From the NCBI GenBank assembly GCA_029858345.1, contig JAOUFG010000001.1:1-64000 (forward strand): a stretch of DNA of 64,000 nucleotides, given 5' to 3'. The notes beneath the pieces were generated by a model, which worked only from the letters and a program-made list of their open reading frames with translations, was not told the origin of the DNA and did not search any database. Numbering within the stretch: position 1 is the stretch's first letter; every line of letters begins with the position of its first letter. Positions 43,652 to 51,624 of this stretch are shown here, one piece after another. The DNA is from Phycisphaerae bacterium (GTDB taxonomy: Bacteria > Planctomycetota > Phycisphaerae > Sedimentisphaerales > Anaerohalosphaeraceae). The position numbers were made by a program, and so were the translations under genes.

Positions 43652-44242
43652 TTACTGGACAGCAAATTCTTTAAAGAAAACACGCTTGACAAAGGGTTGG
43701 CCCTTTGGAAACAACAGTTCGTTGCATTGCTGGAGCACGTCTTTTTTGATCTGGTTTAAGTTTCGCGACCCGCGAACATCCTCCAGGCTAAGCCCCGCCA
43801 AATAGGTGGTCATCCAGTCACGCACCAGCATTTTCTTGACGGCCATAAATTCCCGGCCTTTGATTTCGTCCAGCTCCGGACTCATTTCCAGCGTTATCGT
43901 CAGACGGACATAGCGTGTCACGCCCGGTTCATCCAGGTTGGCCAGAACCGGTTCAAATTCTTCGATCCATACCCGCTGATCGGTCTGTTTGGTTAACATG
44001 GCGTTAATCGCGTTCTCCTGATTTGCCGCTTCATTGACGATTTCCAAATCAGTCGGGGTTGTTCCCCCCATCAGGTGCGACAGCGCAAATCCGCCGCCGG
44101 AGCCGGCTAAGGTCACCGCCCCCAGGATCAGCCATGTATAAAGCATTGGTCCACTTCCGGACGAAGGGGTCTCTGTCTGCGGTTGTTCCGGTGTTTGTTC
44201 GGCCTCGGTCTCGGCCCTTGTCGTTTCTTTTTCTTCTGCCAT
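43652..44242 (-). CDS. fliL: Flagellar basal body protein FliL
   Basis: FliL is an inner-membrane protein that rings the stator. The 196-residue product has an acidic cytoplasmic tail of about 30 residues, one membrane helix (LYTWLILGAVTLAGSGGGFALSHL) and a periplasmic domain with RYVRLTITLEMS and a C-terminal FFKEFAVQ, the typical family end. It lies 21 bp after the sigma-54 activator and before fliM. Confidence 0.9.
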   Translation of the reverse strand: MAEEKETTRAETEAEQTPEQPQTETPSSGSGPMLYTWLILGAVTLAGSGGGFALSHLMGGTTPTDLEIVNEAANQENAINAMLTKQTDQRVWIEEFEPVLANLDEPGVTRYVRLTITLEMSPELDEIKGREFMAVKKMLVRDWMTTYLAGLSLEDVRGSRNLNQIKKDVLQQCNELLFPKGQPFVKRVFFKEFAVQ

Positions 44243-44263
44243 ATTCGGATTCTTTCCAGGCGA

Positions 44264-45661
44264 TTACGCCATTGTAAATTCGTGTTGACGGTATTTTTTC
44301 ACTTTCTCACGCAAGGTGCGGTCGCTAATGCCCAAAACCCTTGCCGCCTGCGCCTGATTGCCGTCGGCCCGGGTCAATGTCGCCAAAATGGCCTGACGCT
44401 CAATCTCCTGCAGAGGTGTTTGCCCCAGTTGGGCCGGGAACAAACCGTCTGCCTGCGGCATGTGTTTCATTTCTTCGACCAGCCACGGTACCTGTGTCAC
44501 GCACAGGGTTGAGCCCCGTCCGAGGATCATGGCCGTTCGCACCATATTGCGTAACTGACGAATATTGCCCGGCCAATGATAGGCCTGAAATAACTGGAGT
44601 GTTTGCCGGCTGATCGCGGTAATCACGCGACCGGCTTCATGTGCGAACTGATTGACAAACCACCAGATCAAATCGGGCAGGTCCTCTCGGCGTTCAAGCA
44701 GTGAAGGAATTTGAAGCCGGACCGCCGCAAGTCGATAATACAGATCCGCCCGAAACCGGTCGCTCTGAACCAAGTGGTGGATGTCCTGATTGGTCGTGCT
44801 GATGATTCGGACATTGGTGTGGATATTTTCATGGCCGCCGACACGCTCAAAAGACATCTGCTCCAGCGCCCGCAGCAGTTTGGCCTGAAAAGCCGGCGGT
44901 GTTTCGGTAATCTCGTCCAGCAAAAGCGTTCCGCCGTGCGCTCGTTCCAATCGACCCTGATGGCACAAAACCGCACCGGTAAAGGCGCCTCGTTCATGTC
45001 CAAACAGTTCACTTTCCAACAGGGATTCATTCAGTGCCGCACAATTGACCTGGACAAACGGCCCGTCACAGCGACGACTGTGATTGTGGATCAACTGCGC
45101 AATCAGTTCTTTGCCGGTTCCGCTGGAACCGCTGATGAGAACCGGCGCCGCCGTCCGGGCAACGGACCGGGCCATTTGGACCGTTTCCCGGAGCACGGCG
45201 CTGGTGCCGATAATCGGAAGGGTCTTCCGGTCGTCGGAGTAAACCGTTTCCATCACATGGGTCGGATGGTTCGGCAAATACGTATCCAGCACGGTATGAA
45301 TCGCATCGGACGTCAGCGGTTCGGTAAGAAAATCGACACAGCCAAACCGCATGGCCTTGAGGGCGTGTTCGGAAGAATCCGTCGGGCTGCTCATAACAAT
45401 CGGCATCTCCGGATGCTCCTGACGAATGTGCCGGACAATCTCAAAACCATTGTTCCGGTCAGAAACCGCTCCAAACTCCGTGCTAAGAAAGATCAGGTTC
45501 CAGTGATGGCGATCCAGCAGCATTTTCGCCGACTTCAGTGTAACCGCAACGGTGCCGCGCAAATTCCGCTTGGCCAATACCTCCAACAGCGTACAGGCCC
45601 GCTTTGAATCCGCTGTCAAAATCAGCGCCTGATAAAATGTGTTATTATCTGTCTGCGTCAT
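44264..45661 (-). CDS. Sigma-54-dependent activator with degenerate receiver domain
   Basis: This NtrC/FleQ-class activator of 465 residues has a receiver-like domain (about 10-130), an AAA+ sigma-54 interaction domain and a Fis-type HTH. Walker A is GSSGTGKE at 178-185 and the sigma-54 contact loop is GAFTGA at 225-230. The C-terminal helix-turn-helix is QAARVLGISDRTLREKVKKY. In the receiver domain the phospho-Asp position carries Ser60 (FLSTEF), the acidic pair is absent, and the conserved Lys is replaced by Glu. It therefore cannot be phosphorylated in the usual way. It lies in the flagellar polycistron behind a sigma-54 promoter. ATG 45661 is chosen; TTG 45688 is less likely. Confidence 0.92.
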   Translation of the reverse strand: MTQTDNNTFYQALILTADSKRACTLLEVLAKRNLRGTVAVTLKSAKMLLDRHHWNLIFLSTEFGAVSDRNNGFEIVRHIRQEHPEMPIVMSSPTDSSEHALKAMRFGCVDFLTEPLTSDAIHTVLDTYLPNHPTHVMETVYSDDRKTLPIIGTSAVLRETVQMARSVARTAAPVLISGSSGTGKELIAQLIHNHSRRCDGPFVQVNCAALNESLLESELFGHERGAFTGAVLCHQGRLERAHGGTLLLDEITETPPAFQAKLLRALEQMSFERVGGHENIHTNVRIISTTNQDIHHLVQSDRFRADLYYRLAAVRLQIPSLLERREDLPDLIWWFVNQFAHEAGRVITAISRQTLQLFQAYHWPGNIRQLRNMVRTAMILGRGSTLCVTQVPWLVEEMKHMPQADGLFPAQLGQTPLQEIERQAILATLTRADGNQAQAARVLGISDRTLREKVKKYRQHEFTMA

Positions 45662-46412
45662 TGGTTCCGATCCCAGGCAACCCCTCAACCGGGTTTGCCT
45701 GGCTCCACGCGATCATTTTCAGCCGACTGCTTGCCACAGCGGCCCACTTTGAATTTGGAAAGGTGTTAATCAACTCACGATAAAGCCGTATTGCCTCGTC
45801 AAGGTCAATGCCGCGAAGACAATTGGCTTTTTGAAATAAAATCCACTGATGATCCGCGGTGTGGTTTTCATCCTCAGCAAACTGCCCTTCCGCCGTGCAG
45901 TAGCTCTTAAAGGCCAGTTCATAATAGTTCAGACGATAGAGAACATCTGCCAACTGGAGAGGACTGACAGCCGTATCAATTTTCTCAAGCGTGAGGACCT
46001 GTTCATTTTTCAGCGCCGTTTTTTCACTTTTCTCCCCTGCCAACGGCACTTCGGGCAACACAAAATCCGGTGCGGCGTCCGCGGCAGGCGGCACGGGCTC
46101 GTTTGGCTCCTGGGTTACTGGTTTTTGGGGGACTTCCAGCGATTGCAATTGGCGAATCAAGCCGTCCAACGTATCGTTTTTTGACGACGCCAAGGGCTCC
46201 TCAACCCATTCCACCTGATCCCACATCAATTGGCGACGCAGGTCGCGGTAGTCCGGCTTCGTCTGAACCGTTTCGCGCGAGATCGGTGCCTCAATCGGAG
46301 TTTCCTTTTGCAAAACGTCGCCCGGATCCCCGGTGCCCTGTACCGCCGACGACGCACCGTAAAGACAGGCCACGATTCCTAAACAAAGTGTGATGGTTGC
46401 CTGAACCCTCAT
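45645..46412 (-). CDS. Secreted TPR-like protein in the flagellar operon
   Basis: The product of 255 residues starts with a signal peptide (about 1-23, ending SSA). A long acidic, Pro-rich region with an EPNEPVPP motif follows. The last 100 residues form at least two TPR-like helical pairs (LADVLYRLNYYELAFKSYCTA and DEAIRLYRELINTFPNSKWAAVASSRL). It should be periplasmic or surface-exposed. It overlaps the large TPR gene by 4 bp and the activator by 17 bp. No known flagellar protein matches it. Confidence 0.75.
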   Translation of the reverse strand: MRVQATITLCLGIVACLYGASSAVQGTGDPGDVLQKETPIEAPISRETVQTKPDYRDLRRQLMWDQVEWVEEPLASSKNDTLDGLIRQLQSLEVPQKPVTQEPNEPVPPAADAAPDFVLPEVPLAGEKSEKTALKNEQVLTLEKIDTAVSPLQLADVLYRLNYYELAFKSYCTAEGQFAEDENHTADHQWILFQKANCLRGIDLDEAIRLYRELINTFPNSKWAAVASSRLKMIAWSQANPVEGLPGIGTNDADR

Positions 46413-48889
46413 TGCACCGTATCCTGATCCAAGGCGCCCGCGAAAGCGAGCGCAGCATTGTCATAATCGTTCTGTTTCATATAGATCTTCCCCAACAGTT
46501 CAGAAACCTCTGTGCGAAGGGATTCGTCTTTAATCTGCGTCCGCAGTGTTCCAAGACACAGCTTTTGGGCCTTCTCATACTGACCCTGTTGAAATGCAAT
46601 CGTTGCCAGCAAAAAACCGCCGCACTGTGTATCATAGCCAAGCGGCAAATCACAGATGGCATCTTCCAGCTCTTTTTGAGCCACTCGAAGATCACCATTG
46701 AGCATATAACACTCGGCTAATTCAAGCGTTAATTTCGCACGCAAGCCGGCGTCAGCAATGAATTCAATACGCCGGCGTAGAAGCGTAATGGCCGTATCTA
46801 TAAGGTCAATAGCCCGGTATATCGTTGACTTGGCAATCAGTATCTGACACGAATCTTCCTGATTTAAGTTTTCATCCGGGATGCTTTCCAAGATTGTCAG
46901 TGCCCGTAGATAATTTTCCTGCATACACTCGGCCTGAACCAGTTCAAGAACAATCTGCACATGGTCACGCCTGTCCAGGATACCGCCCAATGCCATCCGA
47001 AACGCGGCGGCGGCCTTTTCATATTGTTTCAGCTCAACAAACGACCGCCCCGCCATCAGATAGGTCTGCCCCAGACGGTCATCCGACGTGCCTGCCATGG
47101 CTTCAATGGCCTGACCAAACCACTTGACCGACGCTTCGTGGTCTGCGGATTCAAACGCACATTGCCCAAGCCCCAACAACGCGGTCCGGCGGGATTCATC
47201 GTTGATATTCAGACGAATGATCTGTTCGTAAAAAGCTACCGCTTCCTGATAAAGGCCGCTGATGCGCGTCGTTTCAGCTAAACTCAGTAATGCCTTATCG
47301 GCCACCATGCAATCGGGATACCGGACCAGCAGTTCATTCAAATCCGCTCTGGCACCGGCGTAATCCTTCATCTGGGTTTTGATTTCGCTGGTACCGAGGA
47401 GAGCATAGGGAACCAACGCACTGCTTTCAGACCGAGCCGTCAGCAGCTTATAAGAGCCAAGGGCCATCGGCGTCTCATCGGCCATGGCATAAAGCTGTCC
47501 TAAACAAAATTGCGCATTCGGTATTCGTAAGTCGCTTCGATAATGCAGTTGAAACCGTTGCCACATGGCAATCGCTTCTTTAAGAAGAACCCCTTTCAAA
47601 TCGCTGAAATCGCTATAGCTGGCCGGATCGTAAATTATTCCCTTTTGGCCGTCGTATTGCCAAATCAGACCGGCGTTCGCGGAAATGACCTCGGCCACAT
47701 ACAATCGGTCGACAAAGGGAAGATAGATGGTGACAGGTTGAGTACGCAACTTAGAAGGCCCGTTGCCCCAACTGACTCCAAGGTCCGCCTCCGAAGCAAA
47801 TCCCCAAAAAAGTTGCTCCAACTGAACATCCCGACAGAGAACAGACCACTGGACACCGGCCTTTCGGTTGGGAAAAAAGTCCACTTTGGGCATCAGTGCC
47901 GCTTCGTCCATTTGCTCCATACCAGCCATAAGCAATTCAGAAAGCTGCCTCTGGTCCGTGATCGGTAACACATACGGCTCCATCGAACCCGTCCAGGATG
48001 CCGTCGGCAATTCGGCGTTCAGATCGTTCATTTTCAGAACCTGACGGGTAAGGGCCTCCGCGGCGATAAAATAGCAATCCGCTTCCATAGCTGCCGGCAT
48101 GTGTTTTTCAAACGATTTCAGAAGAGCCAATGCCTGATAGGCCCGGTTCCGTGATTCATAGAATTGTTGATGGTGGTTTTGAATAAACGCCAGATGATAA
48201 TGGGCCATCGCCCGCACAACGAGCGACCGGCTTTGCAGGGCCTCTGTAAACAACGGCCCCATCAGGTCCTGATCTTTTGTCTTTTGAACAGACAACGCCA
48301 TCTGAAGACCCAGCCAGTCTCTGAGGCACTGTTGTCTCAGTCCATTGCCGGTTACGTTAGCCCGGAGTTTATCATATACATAATAGGCTTCTTTATAGTC
48401 CTGCCGTTGGTACAGCAACCGGGCTGTTTGAATCGAAACCGCTTTGTCGAGGGTCTCTGCGGTCTGTGTGTCAATGCGGATATTCATCGATGCCCCTGGC
48501 GCCGGCAATGTCGGCGCCTCTTTCTGAAATGAACCATTGTACGCCGGTGCCGGCGGTTCTTGCGGTTGCCGGTCCGATTGTGCAGAAACCTCTGCAGGAC
48601 CAATCGGACTGTAGAGATGATGTGTAATCTGAAAGAGAACAAAGCCGGCCAATATGATGCCAACCCCGACGAAAGCTCTCCGGGATGGACGATAGCCCCG
48701 GTTCAGCTTAGTCGCAGCGATAATAATTCGTCGCGTACTTTCAGACAATGAGCTGTCAGAAAAGCTTTGCCCCTGTGAAGGTTTCTGTTGGCACACCCCC
48801 GCCGCAAGCTTTTCAGCAACGGTTTCCGAATCGTCCGCTACCCGATTCAGCTCCGGTTCTTCGGCATTATTCTCTCTGTTTTCCGTCAT
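46409..48889 (-). CDS. Large membrane-anchored TPR protein heading the flagellar operon
   Basis: The protein has 826 residues from ATG 48889. About 75 cytoplasmic residues precede one membrane helix (AFVGVGIILAGFVLFQITHHL, about 73-93). The rest is periplasmic. A Pro/Glu linker leads to a helical domain (about 150-250), a middle beta-rich part with LYVAEVISANAGLIWQYDGQKGIIYDP that resembles an STN-type (secretin N-terminal-like) fold, then at least eight TPR units to the C-terminus. It is the first gene after a near-perfect sigma-54 promoter. GTG 48925 is a weaker start. No family is recognised. It may be a scaffold for this flagellum. Confidence 0.8.
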   Translation of the reverse strand: MTENRENNAEEPELNRVADDSETVAEKLAAGVCQQKPSQGQSFSDSSLSESTRRIIIAATKLNRGYRPSRRAFVGVGIILAGFVLFQITHHLYSPIGPAEVSAQSDRQPQEPPAPAYNGSFQKEAPTLPAPGASMNIRIDTQTAETLDKAVSIQTARLLYQRQDYKEAYYVYDKLRANVTGNGLRQQCLRDWLGLQMALSVQKTKDQDLMGPLFTEALQSRSLVVRAMAHYHLAFIQNHHQQFYESRNRAYQALALLKSFEKHMPAAMEADCYFIAAEALTRQVLKMNDLNAELPTASWTGSMEPYVLPITDQRQLSELLMAGMEQMDEAALMPKVDFFPNRKAGVQWSVLCRDVQLEQLFWGFASEADLGVSWGNGPSKLRTQPVTIYLPFVDRLYVAEVISANAGLIWQYDGQKGIIYDPASYSDFSDLKGVLLKEAIAMWQRFQLHYRSDLRIPNAQFCLGQLYAMADETPMALGSYKLLTARSESSALVPYALLGTSEIKTQMKDYAGARADLNELLVRYPDCMVADKALLSLAETTRISGLYQEAVAFYEQIIRLNINDESRRTALLGLGQCAFESADHEASVKWFGQAIEAMAGTSDDRLGQTYLMAGRSFVELKQYEKAAAAFRMALGGILDRRDHVQIVLELVQAECMQENYLRALTILESIPDENLNQEDSCQILIAKSTIYRAIDLIDTAITLLRRRIEFIADAGLRAKLTLELAECYMLNGDLRVAQKELEDAICDLPLGYDTQCGGFLLATIAFQQGQYEKAQKLCLGTLRTQIKDESLRTEVSELLGKIYMKQNDYDNAALAFAGALDQDTVQ

Positions 48890-48959
48890 AATCCTGTCGC
48901 TTTGTCTCACATACCCAGCATACACGCAAGAGGCGCACTATTTCGACGGGTTTCAAGGG

Positions 48960-48975
48960 AGCAAAAAATGTGCCA
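48960..48975 (-). promoter_or_regulatory. Sigma-54 promoter of the flagellar polycistron
   Basis: The minus strand reads TGGCACATTTTTTGCT, matching the sigma-54 consensus TGGCAC-N-N4-TTGCT with the GG and GC pairs at the required 12-bp interval. Transcription would start near 48949, about 60 nt before the ATG at 48889. Confidence 0.85.
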
Positions 48976-49332
48976 CAAGGAAAAAACGGGGATTTTCTGC
49001 CCAATAACACAGTTTGAAAAGGTTTATAATATCCCGATTATGTTCAGATGTCAGATTTTCACACATCCACGGGACACCGCGAAACAGGAAATGAAAGCTC
49101 CCCCGAAAATTGAAAAAATGTAAGGGCCTATCCTAATAACCGGGACGTGATGGGACCAAGCGAAAAGTCCGAGGCCAAGGCGGCAGGGCCAAAATCGCCG
49201 CAGGCGTAGCCAAAGCCACGTTGAGGGTGCTTTTGGCCCGACAACGCATGCATTTTTCGACATTTTTAAGGGGTAATTTTACAAATTTTTGATTTTTGAT
49301 ATTTTAAACAGGCCATCGGTCTGTTTGAGTGA
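48976..49332. other. Intergenic region between fliS and the flagellar polycistron
   Basis: No gene is seen in the 357 bp between the sigma-54 promoter and the fliS stop. It contains a long structured inverted-repeat element (about 49124-49275) that may also end fliS transcription. An activator binding site for the sigma-54 promoter is expected here but cannot be pinpointed. Confidence 0.5.
49124..49275. repeat. Long structured palindromic element
   Basis: Perfect 9-bp arms GGGCCAAAA (49186-49194) and TTTTGGCCC (49231-49239) enclose a smaller hairpin CGTAGC-CAAA-GCCACG (49205-49220) with one mismatch. An outer pair CGAAAA (49161-49166) and TTTTCG (49254-49259) can close a larger structure. 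The GC-rich composition, with its GGCCTATCC and GGGACGTGATGGGACC start, differs from the AT-rich flanks. It looks like a dispersed intergenic repeat that folds as RNA. Confidence 0.6.
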
Positions 49333-49692
49333 TTAATCAGCAACAGCCTGCCAACCCTGCTTTAATTCCTGAAGAAGATTTATTACATCCTGAATCATCG
49401 CGGCATCTTTTTTGAGATTGGCCTGAGAGAGATGTCGGTGTATGAAATTATACAGAGAGCGAAGATTTTGTGCGATTTGTCCGCCCTTGTCCATATCCAG
49501 GACTGTATTGAGTTCAATAATAATATCCGTCGCCTTGGCAATGCGAATTCCCTTGGAGGCATAATCCTCTCGCTCCAGATCCGCAATGGCCTGCTTCAGA
49601 AAATTAATCGCACCGTCATAAAGCATCACGACCAGTCGCCCGCGATTTTGAGTGCAAACAGCCGTCTCTTGATAAACCTTGATTCCATTCAT
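49333..49692 (-). CDS. fliS: Flagellin chaperone FliS (copy 1)
   Basis: FliS binds unfolded flagellin and delivers it to the export gate. The 119-residue product from ATG 49692 has the family motifs YQETAVCTQNRGRLVVMLYDGAINFL near the start and NLRSLYNFIHRHLSQANLKKD in the middle. A GGGGA lies 8 nt before the ATG; TTG 49707 is a weaker start. It follows flagellin copy 1, with a 12-bp-arm stem-loop between them. Confidence 0.93.
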   Translation of the reverse strand: MNGIKVYQETAVCTQNRGRLVVMLYDGAINFLKQAIADLEREDYASKGIRIAKATDIIIELNTVLDMDKGGQIAQNLRSLYNFIHRHLSQANLKKDAAMIQDVINLLQELKQGWQAVAD

Positions 49693-49780
49693 ATCCTGAT
49701 TCCCCAAAGTGAGATAGCGTCATCCCCACTCTCATAAGGCCGGAAAACATCTGCTTCCGTGCGCCTCTTCAGAGACTTGA

Positions 49781-49821
49781 CAGAAGACAGTTACCGCCTT
49801 ATTGACCGCAACTGTCTTCTG
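49781..49821 (-). terminator. Stem-loop between flagellin 1 and fliS 1
   Basis: CAGAAGACAGTT (49781-49792) and AACTGTCTTCTG (49810-49821) are perfect 12-bp arms with a 17-base loop, 29 bp after the flagellin stop. The minus-strand side lacks a U tract, so partial termination or 3'-end protection of flagellin mRNA is more likely than a full stop. Confidence 0.65.
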
Positions 49822-49849
49822 TTCATTTGTTCATCCCTGTCTTTACTGC

Positions 49850-50659
49850 TTATGCGAGAAGGTTCAGCGCCATCTGCGGCATTGCATTGGCCTGGCCCAG
49901 CATAGCAACGCCGGCCTGTGCCAACACCTGATTGCGTGTCATGGCAGCCATTTCGGTCGCAACATCCACATCCGAAACGCGCGATTCGGCAGCCATCATG
50001 TTTTCGGCCTGAATGTTCAGGACTTCATTGGTGCTTTCCAGACGGTTCATCATATAACCAAAGCTGGCGCGAGCACTGTCCTTAAGCTCGATCGCGGTAT
50101 CAACCAAAGCCAGGGCAGCCGCAGCATTTGTCGTTGTGGTGACCGAAGCGCTGTCAAGACCCAGTGCCGAAGTCTGAACATCAACAGAGTTTACTGTGAC
50201 GGATGATCCGACGCCGAAATGGATGGTGTTGGTGCCGGAAGCGCTGTTGAGCATGTTGACGCTGTTAAAATTGGCCGTTGTTGCAATACGATTGATCTCA
50301 GCGATCATCTGTGTGAATTCATTGTTCATAATGTTTCGCTGCTGATCAGAATAAGAACCCGTCGCGGCTTGTTCAGCCAGTTCTTTCATCCGAATCAGAA
50401 TCGAGTCGATGGTGCCCATGGCGCCTTCCATCGTCTGCAGCATACTGATGGCGTCCATGGCATTGCGGGAGCCCTGCTGTGTCACAGCAATGTCCGCCCG
50501 CATGAGTTCACGAACCGCCAACCCTGCGGCGTCGTCTTTGGCACTGTTGATCCGAAGACCGGAAGAGAGCCGTTCGATCGATTGAGCCAGACTGTCATAA
50601 CTGTTGCCAAGATGCCGTGCTGCGTTTTGTGCCATAATGTTGTTCTTGATTACTAACAT
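49850..50659 (-). CDS. fliC: Flagellin (copy 1)
   Basis: The filament protein has 269 residues. The N-terminal D0/D1 helix has RLSSGLRINSAKDDAAGLAV and the C-terminal D1/D0 part ends in NQVLAQAGVAMLGQANAMPQMALNLL. The variable D2/D3 domains are almost absent (about 40 residues), so this is a minimal flagellin. It is very similar to the second copy at 51625. A sigma-28-like promoter is found about 115 bp upstream. Confidence 0.97.
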   Translation of the reverse strand: MLVIKNNIMAQNAARHLGNSYDSLAQSIERLSSGLRINSAKDDAAGLAVRELMRADIAVTQQGSRNAMDAISMLQTMEGAMGTIDSILIRMKELAEQAATGSYSDQQRNIMNNEFTQMIAEINRIATTANFNSVNMLNSASGTNTIHFGVGSSVTVNSVDVQTSALGLDSASVTTTTNAAAALALVDTAIELKDSARASFGYMMNRLESTNEVLNIQAENMMAAESRVSDVDVATEMAAMTRNQVLAQAGVAMLGQANAMPQMALNLLA

Positions 50660-51090
50660 ACGCTGTGTCTCCTAAAAAAATAATGTTTTGAGTCCCCTGT
50701 CAGGGTCCTTTCTGCCAACAATCCGTTTTGACTACCTAACAAAACCTGTCTCCACGGGTTCACATGAAACTATTATCGAGGCAATTAAACAGGGGCTTAA
50801 GGCAATTAAAGCGGCTTAAAACGACGCTTTCATCAAGGACCGATAGTGAATGGGATAATGTTGGTAGTATCTGAAAACAACGAGGCAAAAAAAATTACCC
50901 GCTTTCCCAAAAAAAAACAGCTCTTTGGTAAGAGATAAAAAATGATGAATTTAGGGGTTATGCAGGATATGTGTCACCGTGTCAGCCAATCAATATTCCG
51001 CACCGTTTTATTATCGGGTGAGACAAGCAAAAAAGGGAAATGAACGACAATACTCCGGATATTCTGCGGATGAGTGAAGAAAGTTGTAAT
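50660..51090. other. Flagellin 1 upstream region, 431 bp
   Basis: No gene is seen. It holds the sigma-28-like promoter at 50773-50799 and a leader of about 105 nt. A direct repeat GGCAATTAAA occurs twice (about 50780-50789 and 50801-50810). The remaining A/T-rich part up to 51090 has no recognised feature. Confidence 0.5.
50773..50799 (-). promoter_or_regulatory. Sigma-28-like promoter of flagellin 1
   Basis: The minus strand reads TAAG, 15 bp, then CTCGATAA. The FliA consensus is TAAA-N15-GCCGATAA, so 9 of 12 bases match with ideal spacing. Start of transcription would be near 50766. Confidence 0.6.
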
Positions 51091-51489
51091 CTACAGAGCC
51101 CGGCTCTTTGGCAAGCGGGTACTTTGAGTGTGTCGGGTAATTTCTTCCCATCCTTGTCTTAAGTTATCCAGAATGGCAATTATTTCTTTAAGCATCCGCG
51201 TATCGTTTTTAATATTCGCATCCCCCAAATACCGCCAGATGAAATTGTAAAGGGACCGCAGATTCTGAGCGACGCTTCCACCCCGGTCAAGATCCAGTGT
51301 GCTGTTCAACTCGAAGATGATATTCCGCGCGCGGCCAATGTTCCGATTTCTGCCGGCAATATCCTCCTGACCAATGCATTGGCCGGCCTTTTTTAGAAAA
51401 CAGATCGCTCCATCGTATAATAGTACGATCAATCCTCCTTTTGTTTGCGTTGTTACAGCCGTTTCCTGATAGGCGATTGCAGCATTCAT
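51091..51489 (-). CDS. fliS: Flagellin chaperone FliS (copy 2)
   Basis: This second FliS of 132 residues has AYQETAVTTQTKGGLIVLLYDGAICFLKKA at the N-terminus and NLRSLYNFIWRYLGDANIKND in the middle. It ends in a basic tail not present in copy 1. It follows flagellin copy 2 after a strong stem-loop, so each flagellin has its own chaperone gene. Confidence 0.93.
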   Translation of the reverse strand: MNAAIAYQETAVTTQTKGGLIVLLYDGAICFLKKAGQCIGQEDIAGRNRNIGRARNIIFELNSTLDLDRGGSVAQNLRSLYNFIWRYLGDANIKNDTRMLKEIIAILDNLRQGWEEITRHTQSTRLPKSRAL

Positions 51490-51555
51490 CCCGGAACTCC
51501 AGATTGTTAATCCCTACTTTCAATTGATTCAAGAAGATGCCGGAAGGACAGGGCC

Positions 51556-51612
51556 CTTACCATTGGGGTGGCTGGCTATTACCATTACCAGACCACCCCG
51601 TATTATGGTAAG
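51556..51612 (-). terminator. Extended stem-loop between flagellin 2 and fliS 2
   Basis: CTTACCAT (51556-51563) pairs with ATGGTAAG (51605-51612), and just inside GGGGTGG (51565-51571) pairs with CCACCCC (51593-51599). All arms are perfect, with a 21-base loop and small bulges. It begins 13 bp after the flagellin stop. No U tract follows on the minus strand. Confidence 0.7.
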
Positions 51613-51624
51613 AAGTCTAAGATG

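Noticed and set aside
51011..51018. Sigma-28-like -10 element TTATCGGG (reverse) between fliS 2 and flagellin 1
   Set aside because: No matching -35 element at 14-16 bp; the site at 50773 fits better.
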